Of a DNA stretch of 64,000 nucleotides, positions 29,001 to 41,465 are shown in pieces (the first letter of the stretch is position 1; each line of letters begins with the position of its first letter). Origin of the DNA: Dimorphilus gyrociliatus (taxonomy: Eukaryota > Annelida > Polychaeta > Dinophilidae); NCBI GenBank assembly GCA_904063045.1, contig CAJFCJ010000010.1, forward strand, positions 682,001 to 746,000, read 5' to 3'. The position numbers and the translations under genes are program-made. The notes beneath the pieces are model-generated. The model did no database searches. It was given only the letters and a program-made list of their open reading frames with translations, and was not told the origin of the DNA.

Positions 29001-32000
29001 TACTCATATGCATCTTAGAGATGGTGGAACTAGTCATTTTCATATCTTTTTTACTTGTATTATATTTCATATTTATTCATATTTGCGCTCATAGAAATAG
29101 CTCTAAAGAATAATTTTCTTCCTCTCTTTCTCTTTCTCGCTGTCTCTCTGACATTTTCTCTTTTGATAGCCCATTACGTAGAAAAATTATAAATTAGACA
29201 AAGCTTCGACCTTGGCAACGTCTGAGTAAAACGATAATAACAGATTATAATGTGAAATAATTGCCGGTGATAATTGTCCATAATAAGCGAATTTGCCATC
29301 TCCTTGAATTAGTAACTTTTAATAAAGTTCCCTCATATCTGAGGGATTAATAAGACAAAAAAATGTCTCTTTGTTCGTAGCTACCAGCAGAAAAGAGAAA
29401 GTCAATAATTCATTGTTTTCGTAATTTTTTTTCAAAATAATTCAAGTTCAAACAAACAAAGTTCAAACAAAAAAAAGCATGCCACTTACCACTAAGAGAA
29501 ACTTGAAAAAGGAGAAATATATGAATAGAACAAAAAAACGAAAAGTCAGATAAAGATGGAAAGTGGGGATATAGGGAAAGAAAGAAAATTGAAAAGGAAA
29601 GATATAAAGAAAAGGAATAGCTTAGTAAAAAGACAGCCGCCTGCTTCATCGAAGATTTTAAAAGAAACATATAAATTCCCTAGATCGTATTGTAAATATT
29701 TAAAAGACAAAAGCAGACTTTCATTGTCCGCCTAAAAGTCACGTTATAACAAGAACTAAGTAACGTAATATTAACTGGAAAAAAAATTATAGTAAAGAAA
29801 GAGCGAAAGGGTGGAGGGGCTGGAAAGAGAAAATAAGTTCTCTTCAATGTCTATCAAGGAAACTCTGTAGTTGGGTTTATAGAGCATTAAAGATATTTTA
29901 TAGAAGAATCGTGACTCGAACATTTTTTAACAAACAGTCACGAAAATTGTAAATGCAATATTAAAAAAGAAAAAAATACTGGGGAGTCATGAATTTGAAC
30001 TTTATTCCAATTGTACGCAAGGGATCGATTTTTTTATCCTTTATAATTGAGACTTTAGGCGTATGTAATGTCTAGTTTTTATTTCAATTGTTATTTCAGT
30101 TAATTTTGTCTTTTTTAAGGGTCTTTGAATAGGAGCATTAATCTATGTTCTTACTTTATACATGCCCTTTACAACAACGAAAGAAAGAGAGTAAATTCTA
30201 TTTATAACATTATATTTAATCCTCTCTTCCTTCTTCTTCTACCTTTTTCTTTTCCTTGTTTAAATATGATAAATAGAAGGAAAAATAGCCATTTCTTCCT
30301 TGTTTTGTGAAAGGCTTTACGTTTTCCTTCTGCTATATTTTTCTGTAGAAAACTTATAGATTTCGTATTTTGGTATAGTACTAAATGTTTTTATAAGGTT
30401 ACATGTATACCATATGTGGGATTAGTCTAAATCTTTTCCATACAATATAAAATACTATAAAGGAATACGTAACAGATAAAGAAAAAGGGAATAGAATTAG
30501 TTAAAAAAGAGAGAATAGAGGAAACTGTCAACACATAAGGCAGTTAATCTGTAAAGCTGTTCTGAGAAGAATTTGACACAATTAAGATGGTTTATAGGAA
30601 GCCGTATTACGCTATGGCTCCATTAGATATTTCTTGCTTTTAAATATATAGTATTGAAGGAATGTAGTAGGAATGACATTAGGGAAATGAAGTGAAAATT
30701 TAAATTAATTAGACCCAAGCTAAAAAGGGTTTTTTCTGAGAAAGGGACATAAAAATAAGATGATAAATAGCCTACATCTACATATGAAAAATGTGTGGTA
30801 TTTGGATGGATTTTTTTATATGAACATTGTCATATTCTTTATTATTTGCATGATGAAAACTGATTTAAGAGTAAAGTTCCGTAAGGAATGGATAAAAAAC
30901 TGCATAACATATGCCTTTCAAATCTTCTCTGACAGGCTGTCATTGGTAACGCTTTGTTTGTCTATTTTGTATATCTATTTAACGAAACGGTATGATTATG
31001 TAATCAGAAGAGAATATGAAAGCGAAAGGCCAACTGTATAGCTTGCTATAGTATATCGTTTAGATCGAAAAAAGTGCGCTATGTTTGTAGAAGACGATAA
31101 ATTATTTAGAAACGACCCGAGGCGCGAGCCTTGAATTGCATCTCAGTTCGATCTTGTTCCTTTTTACTCCTATCCATTATTCACCATCCTTTTCCCATAT
31201 TGTACGACAAGGGAAAAAATGTGCCCGGTTCACAGTACTTTTACTCCTCCTCCTCTCGTCCACACATCAAACAGATAAGCGAAAAAAAAGGCGAAGAATT
31301 TTTCGCAAGTTCAAAAGAATAGGTGGTACCACCCCCATTCTTGAAGCTATATCATTAGCATGTCATTTTGTGCCAAGGGTGGGTTTTATCTTTATAAAAA
31401 AAATGAGAAAGAAATCTGAAGACGATAAAAGAAAATACCGACATTTTCAAGATGTATGCATATAAAAAAAATCAATACAATCTTCAACTATTGTCAGTTT
31501 TATTACTATTATTACTTGTATTATATAAATTTGTTTTTATTTAAATAGCTTTATATCCCATTTCACATATTGTTAAACATTCCGTTTTAAAACAGCTTAA
31601 GAAACTATGTAATAAAGTTATTAAACACTTTTACCAATTAAGAAATTTTCCGGTGATAAAGCTAATCTTTTTATCGGATCATGTTCTTAATTTAACGATA
31701 GAGCTTTATACATTATGGTACCTTCTTATGTATCTGCTCAACACAATGTTAAATTGTAACTGAGTCTATGGATTAATCTGTACTAAAATACTCGCTGTTC
31801 TCTATGTATAGGTTACTTTATAATTAACTTTATTCAGTTAATACTTTTCTTCTTCAATTTTAAAAACTAGTTTTATGATGGTTTACTGATTTCCTTTATA
31901 TTCTATATAAATCTAACTATAGATATATGTGTATGTCTATATAAAGTACTGCAATTATAATTAAATGAATTAATATCAGTTTTTTATCATTTTTCTTTCA

Positions 32001-33638
32001 ACAGGTCTTTGTAATCAAAATATGGGATTAGAAAATATGCGTATTCCTGATGATGCTATAACAGCCAGCTCCTACAATAGTTCAGCAACGATTCCTCAAC
32101 ACGTCAGGTTCGTATACGTGTAAATAATTGGAGAAACTGCAAAGTATGAGAGCTGTACACACGCGCACGCTTTCTTTTTCATAGAACGCGAACGCCCTTC
32201 ACCATAATTGCCGACTCATTAACGGTTTTTTCCTTCGTTTTTCACCCATTACACCAAAATTACTTCAATACGAGACGAAATCGTCTTAAGAGTACACCAT
32301 TAAATATACTTTCTTTCTTTTCGCCTATAATTACAACTAATTTACATATTCTATCATAACAACTTAATTAAAAATCTGTCGTGTATTATATTATATAATA
32401 AGACAAGGAAATACGAAATTACTGTCATTAATATTCATGAAATGAAGTATGAATTGTATTAGAAAGTGAAACGAATTGAAAAATATATTTATGAATAATA
32501 TGTAAATCACATTTCAATAAGAAAGTGATAGAACTGCAAAAACTAGAGAGAAAACTACCATAAATAGACAATGAATCATATTTTGTAGGATTAAATAGGA
32601 AGTTGGAGAGAAAGCATAGTACCAAACATTTTTATTAAGTAAATAATTAATGAATGGCCAGTCATTGATTACCAAGAAAATAAAGAATGATTACAACATG
32701 AATATATTTATAAAAAAATTACTCTCTATTTAGGATCAAATTAAGAAAATATTCTCAATGTTTATTAAAACTGTTTCCCTAATAAATAAAAACAATCGAA
32801 GATTATATATCTGTAGTTTCTTGTAAAAAAGAAAAACATATGGACTGTTGAAAAGTTGGCAGGTGTGACTGTGAAGTATATAAAACTAAAACTGTTTCTG
32901 ACCGATATATATATACTGTATATATATATATATATCCTTTATACAATACTGACAACTCTTACACTATTTTGATTCAATCTTTGCAAGTTTTGCTTTCAAT
33001 TCCGACAAAAAGTTATCTCTAATTATTCATTCAATTATTATTACTAGTAACACCATTCGTTGTTTTTGTAATACTATATTCTACTTGATATTTATACTAT
33101 TAAAAGAAAAGTATTAAAAATATTAATCATTAGACACGAAGAAAGCCTAATTTCTTTTTTAAACTTTATACAATTAATAAAAAAAGACTTTTTTTCTTCT
33201 TATTTCTCAAATACATTGAAATAAATGCTTTAAAGCGGATAATAAGACTTAATAGCTTTACTTATTTATTTTTCCGATTTCTACAGAAAAACCCTTAGAG
33301 GAGGCGATCCTCAAGCGTGGTGCCCTAAGGGTGAGACAAAGCCGGATTCGAACGAATGGTTGCAGGTGGATTTAAGGGGATTATATTCCATAACATATGT
33401 GGAAACATTGGGAAGAATGAAAGATGGGGTAAGGATGTAATAGATTACTAGATATTTAATGTTATCAATTATAAAACAACGAGAAGAAAGAAAAATTGTT
33501 TCATTGATCGTTTTGTTTTGAAATTTTTTATAGTACTAGTAAATAGTATCGAAATATGTTGTTTACGAGATGGAAAAAGTGGGGTAAACAATGTTACAGC
33601 ATTTTGTATTTTTATTTTCCTATTAACCTACATTCTAT

Positions 33639-33669
<31 letters not shown>

Positions 33670-36600
33670 TGCTATTATATATACAGTATATATAAATTTA
33701 TATAGTAATATATACTGTATATGTCATAATAGACATATATTTTGTATACGTACTGTATATAGAAAGAGTTTAAAAGAAAAGGCATGATAGAAAACAGAGA
33801 AATCGCTTGGAAAGGAAGCGCTTTTACGACGGAAAAAAGAAAAGAATGTATCCAATGAAGCGATGTAAAACTGAATAGTGCCACTAGCTATCCGCAATTC
33901 TATTTTATTTAGACATTTTCAAAAAACAGGATGTTTCTCGTTGCTTTTACAAATATGAATATTAACTTGGGTATAGCAGCTATTGATTTCTTCTCCGTTT
34001 TGTTTTGTACTACATTAAATGGGTCGATTATATGACGCCAAACGTAGTCTATCAGTATATAATTAATCGTTATACTTGCTTAATTAGTTTATGTATAAAA
34101 TCTTTTTAATTGTTTGGATAACATTGTAGGATTGAGTTATTTAACCTCCTAGAATAGCCTTTTACCCTCTCCTACCCACCATACTTTTGACCGTCAAGGG
34201 AGTATGGAAAGTTAGTAACTTCGCGCCAAATTCGTATTAAATCTTCATCGGAGGGAATATAGAATTTCTGTAGCATAACTTTCCAATTTGGAATATACGC
34301 CGAAACTACAGTCTATGGTATAAAGTGTATATTAGTGATATATATGTATATATAGTTTATGCACTGTATATATTACGTGTAGGGTATGTGCAGTGTATTT
34401 TTATTTATTTAAATATCTGTTTTTTGCTTTATAAACAGAGCTCTCAATTCTTCTCACCTCTACTTCGACTAGCCTATAAACGTGAGGAAGAAGGTCCATG
34501 GATATTCTACAAAAACAAGACGGGTGGCACTGTAAGTAAACTTGTCTATCTAACTCTTCTCTATATACACCCCCCACCGCCTCTTGCCCCCTACCCCATA
34601 CCTCTTCTCCCTTGTCCTTCTTTTTTCGACGGACTCATGAAAAATTCACGTCACGTCGATGGAAAATTGAATAGAAGGGCGCCAGAAACGAATCCCGCAG
34701 AGTTTGGCGTTCGCCACCTTGCCACTGCCAGACTAATTTGTGGAAATTCCTTATGAATATTCATGACTAGAAGGTTGCCTAATTAAATCTGGCTAAAGTA
34801 CGGCCTATTCGCCGTAAATTTTTCATAAGATAGCAAGGAAATATCTTTCGAAGCGGTATTTCACTTTTAGCAATGGGTAAACAAAGGAAATTAAGTGAAG
34901 TAACTTTTATCAGCGAAAGCCTTCTAACGGGGGTCTTTTAGGGTCATCTATAAAAGATTAGAAAAATATCATTTATAATCAATTAGATAAGAGCCGCAGG
35001 AAGGGAGAAATATTTTTGTTTTTACTGCGATACGCACACAGGGAACATGTTATTTACTGTTTAAAAGTTTTACATATAAAAAATAGTGACAGTTAAGATA
35101 AACTCTTTTCAAGTTTGGCATTTGTTTTTCATTCATCACAAAAACGACTATAATTTCTAGCAGATGGTGCTTCTTTTAAGCGACTATTGGTTGGAAAATT
35201 CATGAAAAATAATGATAAATATCCATTTTCTTGACCAATTTCCATCTGTGTCCATTTACCTCTGAGGGGGAAGATCAGACGAAGAACAAAAGATGGAAAA
35301 ATCTGTCTGCTTTCAATGTTTATATCGTTTGCGAATGGATTTTTTTTTCATGTCTTTATTGAAAAAATAATTTTACTTTTATGAACTGCACCTGCTGTTT
35401 GAATTTCATGCCAAATCACATGATAGACAGATGAACTTTTTCAAGCTTATTTACATAAAACGCATCTGGACAAAAAGGGCAAAATGCAAAAAAAAGGGGA
35501 ATAGAAGGAAAGTGGAGAGTCTAAGGAAAAACTACAAATTGGTTGTTAAGGTTGATAATAATAATGATTAATTATAAAAATGACATAGATAAAAACATAC
35601 GCATATATTTAAAACACTAATCAACTAGAAGAGGAAAGAGAAAAGTTCAAATCTTTCCTCTAAGCACTCTACTATCTATTTATTTTGGTTTTTAGCCAAA
35701 GGACGAAAGATCTAATAACTTTCTCTTTTTTCCATTTCACCTAGGTATTTGCTTATTCTAATGAAATTTAAACTAAAGGTTCAAGTATTTTCTTACGCAA
35801 ATAATGTAAGTTATATATTAGAAATGTACTTTTATTTAATGAATTATATAGTAAACCTAAACGTTAAGGGTCTTGCTATAGGTTAGATCTATTTTTCTTC
35901 TAAATCTCTCATTAGACACTTTACAAACACCCAAATGTTCCTTTTTAGTCTTTAAACTAAATAATTTATTGTACGTTTGGGAGATTTAGTTTACCAACTT
36001 TTCTTTCAACACCATTTCTCTTAATATGCTAAAAAACCTTCAAGATAAAAAGGAAAGATCTACATTTCCTCTTTTTAAATATTATTAGCAGTAATAAGTC
36101 ATGTATAGGCTCGAATAAGGTCAAAAAAGCTTCATGTTGCTCTTCAAGCAATTTCACACCATATCAAAGCAAGAAATAGTGTGAACGTCGATTCATCTTT
36201 TAATGAATATTCATAAGAAAAAAAAGTACTCTCAACTCGTGAGTTTTCTCTAATAGACTTTAAAGCAGAGCCTTTTCTTCTGGCATCTCTTCCTCTCGCC
36301 TTTGTTTACCTAATAAAAATCGGATAACTAAATTGTTTCCGAAATAACAGTAATAGAGAGATAAAAACAAGAGATTTTCAAATTAATAGACATTATATTA
36401 AAGTTATAACAAAACAAATATAGAAAACAGAGTAGTAGAAGGGTAAGAAAAAAACTGGGCAAATTGCCGTATTCTACAGTTCTCAATTCTCTATTTGCAG
36501 TCGGTAGCGATCTTTGTCCCTTGCGGTTCTGGGCGCTCGGCGCTAAGTCGAAAATTGTTTATCTTCACTAGAATACTTTAGCCCGTTCGGCTGAAGATAG

Positions 36601-39600
36601 CGTTTGTTTTATTTTCTCCCCCCGCCGCGCTCTACTTGTTTGATACCAGTTAGCTTGAGTTAAAGAAATTATAAAAACGAAAAATATAAAGCGGACTTTG
36701 ACCGGTTAATTATTTACGCCGACCGGAAATGAGATGCGGCGCGCGTCGGAAACGCGTTGGAGACGCTGAGGGATAAAGTAGCTAATTTTTCTCTGTCTCT
36801 CACTGTTTCTCCTGTTACGTTCTGTCGAAGAACCAGATGTATTTACTATTTTATAAATTCAATCTTTGTTCTTATCAGCTAGAAGCTTTGTTATATTTTA
36901 GCCACCAGTGCCATCTATATTTGCTATTCTCATTACAAACAAGATAAATTTGATATAATTTTTTGTCTTTGTTTGTCATAGGCCTTAGCAAAAATTTGTT
37001 GCAAAAAACACTATAGTCAGTTCGGAGATATACAATGAGAGAGAAGATAAATACAATTCTATATATTTTATCGCTGCCAACCGTCACAACGTTTTATGAA
37101 GCTCTTTCCAAACGACAGATGGTATTTTTAGTTAATTGCATAGGTAATTTTATTGCCTAAAAAATCTTCCAACTCATCAACAAAACATCACGCAAAACAA
37201 CCGGGAAAATGGCGGGAAAACACAAATTTTATACTCTGAGAATGAATAAGAATAAAGAAATAGTATTATTTCTATATGTATTGCATAGACTTATATATAC
37301 AGTTGTTGCATACTGTATATATGTATCTATATAGAAAGTATATACTTATAAGCCATGACCTTCACTATAAAATGGTTTTTGATTAGTTGATGGCTAGACA
37401 GCTCTTATAAGGAAATAGCAATTTCGTTAAATAGAACGCATCAAATCCAGGCATACCTAGGCTATATTATTAGCTTTATAAATAAATATAATTGTATTTA
37501 CTCGGTTGAGTATCTTATTAATATAACTTATATTTTATTTAATTAAATAATTTCTCAGTTGAAATATGCTAATTTAATAACTTATTTAAATACTGCAAAG
37601 TTCCTAACTTCCGTTTTGGGAAGACAATAAATTGATAATAATACGTGAATTTTTTTAAATGATAATAGGACGAGAGAGTCTCCATGGTTTGTGCACAAAT
37701 TCTAGGACCGATATTGATTAGGATCAATGAATTTCACGGTAATTGATTGCGAGAGGAAAGGATCTTTTTGACCTTTGCACGAAAGCCAATACTATACATT
37801 CTACCTATAGGGATTTGCTACCAACTTTTCTCTATTTTATCTAATTTATATAGAATATAAAAGAAGAAATAATATACTTGTATAAATCATCTTTAATATA
37901 TTAATAAAGAAAACGGTAGAAGAAAAAAGAACCGGTAAAAATGAGGAAACTGTTATTATTTGCAATTGAATAAAAATGGGTCATGCTACAGCATATTTTA
38001 AGAAGGATGAAACTATATTATTTCTTTTTAAAACATAAAAGTACATATTGTATAGACATGAACTCATCTACACGAATCTTACTTGGTTTAGTATCTAAAA
38101 TATATAGTACACTTATATACGTTTAGAAATATGCAGTTATCCTTTTCGCAAACCTTTTTACGGACGATTAACTCCGTGAGGAAAAAAGTACGTTATTTTA
38201 TATTTTAGGTTCTTTGCTAATCTGTTTGATAACCCTCTTCTCAAATCTCCTTATTATTATTATTGTTATTATGTTTTTTTTTAAAAAAAAAAGATAATAA
38301 CAAAATAAAATAAAAGGGTATTTCTGGTTAACTCATTTTCCACATCAAAAGAAAAAAAAAGAAATTTGTAATGGAAAAAAAAAGAGAAAAAAAATCTGCA
38401 TTATAGACGGCCTTTGCGGATAAATTTGTTTAACCGTTCTTATTTTTACTCCTATATGGTCTAAATTTCGAATATTCTCACGTTTACCCGAGGCTAATGG
38501 GGATGTAATTTTTTTTAGTCCTATATATATTTTTTCTCCATTTCCCTATTTAATATCATTCATTGATTTTTTGTATTAATGAGTTTTCTTTTTTTTCTTC
38601 CCATCTATTAAATTAGCATATAAGAGGAAATCGGAATGCCTACGAATACCACGTCTTAAAGATTAATCCAGTTATTATAGCTCGTAAGTTACGCTTCTAT
38701 CCCACCGTGGCGGAGGGTAGCAAGAAAACTTGCTTGAGAATTGAATTATATGGTTGTAACTGGACTCAGAATATTGTTTGGTATAGTGCTCCACAAGGTC
38801 ACAGAAGAAACAAGCACCATTTAGCTTACACAGACCACATTTACGATGGAACTGTTACCGAAACGTATTTGTCCGGTGGATTAGGACTACTGACAGACGA
38901 TCATTACCCGAAGGGTCAAAATCTAAGGCACAAAGAGGCGAATGAATGGTTAGGGTGGAGAATGAAATCTCGGGAAATTCCAGTTGAAATAACGTTTAAA
39001 TTTGAAACTGTACGAAATTTTACAAATGTAGAGTTTTTTGCGAGTAATGATTTTCAGAGGAGCGTTAAGATGTTTAGTGTAGCTAAAATCTTCTTCTCTA
39101 TTGGTGGCTTATATTACACAAAAAAACCCATTATCTACCAAAATGCCCAGGATGAAGACATCACTTTCGCACGAAAAATACCCATACAGCTATATAACAG
39201 TATTGGAAGATATGTAAAATTTCAACTATTCTTTGAAGATAAATGGATACTCTTAGGCGAAGTTAAATTCAGTTCTTTTGAAGCAGCTGGTACATTTAAA
39301 CCAGAAAAACCTCCTCTAACTGCCGAACCGATAATACCTCGTTTTACTCGGTCAACTCAGAAGACCGCTGTAAAGGACAATGAACCGAATAGGATAAGAA
39401 ACGAATTTAATTATGAATTTTCATCAATATCCCCCTCTACACATTTGCCAGGCTCTGCCGAATTTAAGCAAGAGTATGTGGGAATCGTTAGCGGAATCGT
39501 CGTTGCGAAAATTTTCATTGTTCTTCTCCTCGTTATAGTCATTTATTATAGAAGACGAAGAAAAAAATATAGTAGGCAACCAAGCCCAGTTTCTTCTACG

Positions 39601-41031
39601 AAACCATTAGCACCTCCTACAGACTTAATGAATGGTATGAATAAATTACCTTATAATACTTTGGCAACGTCTGATGTTGAAAGTGAAAAGGAGCATTGCC
39701 TATACTCAGAACCAGAGATAGTTTTTATGCAGAGACAACATTTGCCGTATTTTAATATTAGTGCTAAACCTCCTCCATCTCCTCCGCCTTTCCCAAAACA
39801 TTTTAATATTTGTGAGAGAAATCGTCAACTAGTTGAACTGGAACGAGATAACTTAAAATTCCTCGAAAAACTAGGGGGAGGTCAATTCGGGGAAGTTCAC
39901 CTTTGTGAGGTTATTAACAAGGATTGCCTAAATACAGAATTTCATACAGAAGAGGAAAAATTTCTAGTTGCCGTTAAAACATTGAATGAACATGCGGATG
40001 AAACAGCTAGAAAAGATTTCCAAAGGGAGTTGGCCGTTATGGCGAGATTAAAGGATCCAAATGTAGTTCAAGTAGTTGGCGTCATAACAAAAGAGGAGCC
40101 TATGTGCGTTGCAACAGAATATATGATTCATGGAGATATGAATCAATTCCTCAGGCAACGCGTTCTGGATACTGCTGGTACAATTGCCAGAAAGGGAAAG
40201 AAGCAATTATCGTAAGTATCTTCCATAATCTCTTTCGACTTCTATAACGCCATTTGGTCGATCTTATCTGATTCTCTCCTTACTTCCTCGCTTTAATTAT
40301 CCAAAGACATATAATGGTACAAAATCTATATTTATAAACAAATAAACATACTCTATGTGACTACTATTGTCTTGCTTAATCAAATTTAATTAGTTTCCGT
40401 TTTCTTTTATCAGATACGGCTGCTTAATATATATGTCAACTCAAGTTGCTTCCGGAATGAAATATTTGGAATCTTTAAGTTTAGTACATAGAGACCTAGC
40501 TTGTAGGAATTGTTTGGTTGGAAGGCATTATTCAGTAAAAATTTCTGATTTTGGAATGTCTCGGAATTTATATTCGGGAGATTATTACCGTATTGAGGGA
40601 AAGGCCGTCTTACCCATCAGATGGATGGCTTGGGAAAGTATTCTCTTGGTTGGTATTCTCATCAGTTTCTCTTACTGTTATACTTTTACTTACTCTTTAC
40701 CATTCTCTTTTCTCAGGGAAAATTCTCCTCTAAAAGTGATGTTTGGTCAATGGGTGTAACTCTTTGGGAAATGTTGACTTTTGCAAAAGAACAACCATTT
40801 ACAAACATGACAGACGAAGAAGTAATTGAAAATTGCGGACACTTCTATAGAGGAGACGGACAGGAACAATATCTTCCGCAACCTTCTCTTTGTCCCAGGG
40901 AAATTTATGACTTAATGAGAGAATGCTGGAATAAAGACGAAGTAAATAGACCTTCCTTTTCGGAAATTCATATGTTTTTACATAGAAAAAACATGGGCTA
41001 TAGACCGAGAGAAGACGAATACCCATTATAA
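13997..41031 (+). CDS. DDR: Discoidin domain receptor tyrosine kinase (collagen receptor), complete, 7 coding exons
   Basis: Plasma-membrane receptor tyrosine kinase of the DDR family, whose known ligands are fibrillar and basement-membrane collagens. Exons 13997-14081, 32005-32107, 33287-33428, 34439-34531, 38617-40211, 40414-40648 and 40717-41031 join in matching phases to 2568 bases, or 855 residues, the usual size for the family. Residues 1 to about 22 form a hydrophobic signal peptide. The discoidin domain runs from C31 to C188, with the four expected cysteines C31, C75, C180 and C188. A discoidin-like domain extends to about 370, and one transmembrane helix lies at about 430-451, followed by RRRRKK. 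A proline-rich juxtamembrane stretch precedes the kinase domain (about 555-850), which has GGGQFGEV (561-568), K595, E612, HRD 698-700, DFG 718-720 and activation-loop tyrosines 726, 730 and 731. All catalytic residues are present. Vertebrates have two paralogues; I cannot say which this matches, and a single invertebrate DDR is likely. Confidence 0.96.
21093..21100. promoter_or_regulatory. TCACGTGA palindrome (E-box) 5
   Basis: In DDR intron 1; shares the 15-mer with E-box 3. Confidence 0.45.
21986..21993. promoter_or_regulatory. TCACGTGA palindrome (E-box) 6, next to an ETS-like site
   Basis: GCGGAAGT (ETS type) stands just upstream, in a GC-richer island of DDR intron 1. The pairing resembles promoter architecture. 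Confidence 0.45.
26750..26769. repeat. (AT)n microsatellite
   Basis: About 10 units in DDR intron 1. Confidence 0.85.
28195..28215 (+). repeat. 21-bp exact repeat, copy 1
   Basis: A non-simple 21-mer in DDR intron 1 starting GATCAAATTGTGGG; the second copy lies 447 bp downstream. Confidence 0.75.
28642..28662 (+). repeat. 21-bp exact repeat, copy 2
   Basis: Identical to 28195-28215. The flanks are dissimilar except for GGACCT about 28 bp downstream in both. Confidence 0.75.
32005..32107 (+). CDS. DDR: DDR coding exon 2: start of the discoidin domain
   Basis: Reads [20 protein letters not shown] and then [13 protein letters not shown]. This is the N-terminal edge of a discoidin domain; [17 protein letters not shown] is the family hallmark. 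The acceptor TTTCAACAG is good, but the donor at 32,108 (GTTCGT) is weak. A better donor (GTAAAT) lies 12 bp downstream at 32,120, in the same phase, and would add four residues. The shorter form fits the usual domain length better. Confidence 0.88.
32108..33286 (+). other. DDR intron 2
   Basis: AT-rich intron of 1179 bp with a TA microsatellite around 32,905-32,936. Nothing else is recognised. Confidence 0.75.
33287..33428 (+). CDS. DDR: DDR coding exon 3: discoidin domain core
   Basis: Contains [20 protein letters not shown] followed by [18 protein letters not shown], matching the AWCP...EWLQVDL...VxTxGR core of DDR discoidin domains. The acceptor is TTTCTACAG and the donor GTAAGG. The first base completes an Arg codon with exon 2, and the exon ends in phase 0. 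Confidence 0.93.
33429..34438 (+). other. DDR intron 3
   Basis: 1010-bp intron dominated by an (AT)n tract at about 33,644-33,668 and two exact TATACWGTATA palindromes (33680 and 33711). Confidence 0.8.
33644..33668. repeat. (AT)n microsatellite
   Basis: About 12 units in DDR intron 3, adjacent to two TATACWGTATA palindromes. Confidence 0.9.
34439..34531 (+). CDS. DDR: DDR coding exon 4: discoidin domain
   Basis: Thirty-one codons reading [19 protein letters not shown] and then [12 protein letters not shown], the strand equivalent to the YxxxYSRDGxxWxxW region of other DDRs. Both ends are in phase 0. The acceptor is AAACAG and the donor GTAAGT. The reading frame stays open 225 bases into the intron by chance. 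Confidence 0.9.
34532..38616 (+). other. DDR intron 4 (4.1 kb)
   Basis: A C-rich run (34,569-34,603) lies just after the donor. A GC-richer, G+C-balanced island lies at about 36,480-36,790 in otherwise AT-rich DNA. I see no further exon: discoidin residues are continuous across this intron. Confidence 0.75.
38617..40211 (+). CDS. DDR: DDR coding exon 5: end of discoidin domain, DS-like domain, TM, juxtamembrane, kinase N-lobe
   Basis: A large exon encoding residues 142-673. It starts [18 protein letters not shown], includes CLRIELYGC (180-188) closing the discoidin domain, [20 protein letters not shown] of the DS-like domain, and the transmembrane helix. It ends inside the kinase insert before LSYGCL. 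I place the start upstream of the in-frame GTG at 38,707 because phase-0 joining with exon 4 supplies the missing discoidin strand GNRNAY...ARKLRFYP. Confidence 0.95.
40212..40413 (+). other. DDR intron 5 (202 bp)
   Basis: Donor GTAAGT and acceptor TTTTATCAG. Splicing joins TC and A into a Ser codon. Confidence 0.9.
40414..40648 (+). CDS. DDR: DDR coding exon 6: kinase catalytic loop and activation segment
   Basis: Encodes [20 protein letters not shown], then [24 protein letters not shown] and WMAWESILL. It carries the catalytic Asp, the Mg-binding DFG and the three activation-loop tyrosines. The acceptor is TTTTATCAG. The donor GTTGGT at 40,649 is weak, but the next exon continues the family motif exactly ([12 protein letters not shown]). 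Confidence 0.95.
40717..41031 (+). CDS. DDR: DDR coding exon 7: kinase C-lobe and stop
   Basis: Begins [20 protein letters not shown], passes through [10 protein letters not shown] and YLPQPSLCP, and ends after [17 protein letters not shown] with a short tail and a TAA. The intron before it is only 68 bp and shifts frame if retained. Confidence 0.95.
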   Translation, partial: GKFSSKSDVWSMGVTLWEMLTFAKEQPFTNMTDEEVIENCGHFYRGDGQEQYLPQPSLCPREIYDLMRECWNKDEVNRPSFSEIHMFLHRKNMGYRPREDEYPL

Positions 41032-41223
41032 ATGCTTATTCTTATTAATTACAATGTATATAAGGATGAAAATTATATTCATATATACATGATCTTTAAA
41101 TTCAAAACTTAATTTCTCTCTTCTTTGCTTTGGATATGACAGTTTGTTTGTTGTTGGAGAGAAAAGATTTTTTCTCTGAAAAACTTGTATATTAGTATAT
41201 AAAAGAAATATAACTTTGTTTAC

Positions 41224-41229
41224 ATTAAA
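41224..41229 (+). terminator. Candidate poly(A) signal of DDR
   Basis: ATTAAA about 195 bp after the DDR stop, in AT-rich sequence. This is the commonest variant signal, but there is no independent support. Confidence 0.3.
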
Positions 41230-41432
41230 CTATTTTACAATAATTATCCATACAAAACAATATCTTTTATTGTATTAAAACTATATGTAAAACAATACAA
41301 ATTATCAATGTTTACATACAATTTTCCAAATGTCCATATATGGCGAAATATTCAATATTGTTATGTAATGAACTCTTATTTTATAAACATATACCTCTAT
41401 ACTATGATTACACCTTTAAGCTTGCTTAATTA

Positions 41433-41434
<2 letters not shown>

Positions 41435-41462
<28 letters not shown>
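41435..41462. repeat. (TA)n microsatellite
   Basis: About 14 units downstream of DDR. Confidence 0.9.

Positions 41463-41465
<3 letters not shown>

Larger units (their letters stand above)
14082..32004 (+). other. DDR intron 1 (17.9 kb)
   Basis: Spans the signal-peptide exon to the first discoidin exon. I found no recognisable gene inside it. It has two TCACGTGA sites (21093 and 21986), four GC-richer islands (about 15.1-15.5, 21.7-22.2, 23.6-24.4 and 27.4-28.3 kb) and an exact 21-bp repeat at 28195 and 28642. The islands are candidate enhancers or an alternative promoter. The rest is AT-rich with poly-pyrimidine and TA tracts. Confidence 0.75.

Noticed and set aside
31136-31465. 109-codon frame in DDR intron 1
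   Set aside because: Low-complexity Leu and Lys/Arg runs from pyrimidine and purine tracts; no family resemblance.
34532-34756. In-frame continuation of DDR exon 4
   Set aside because: The GTAAGT donor at 34532 and the phase-0 match to 38617 restore the discoidin domain; the extension is intron read-through.
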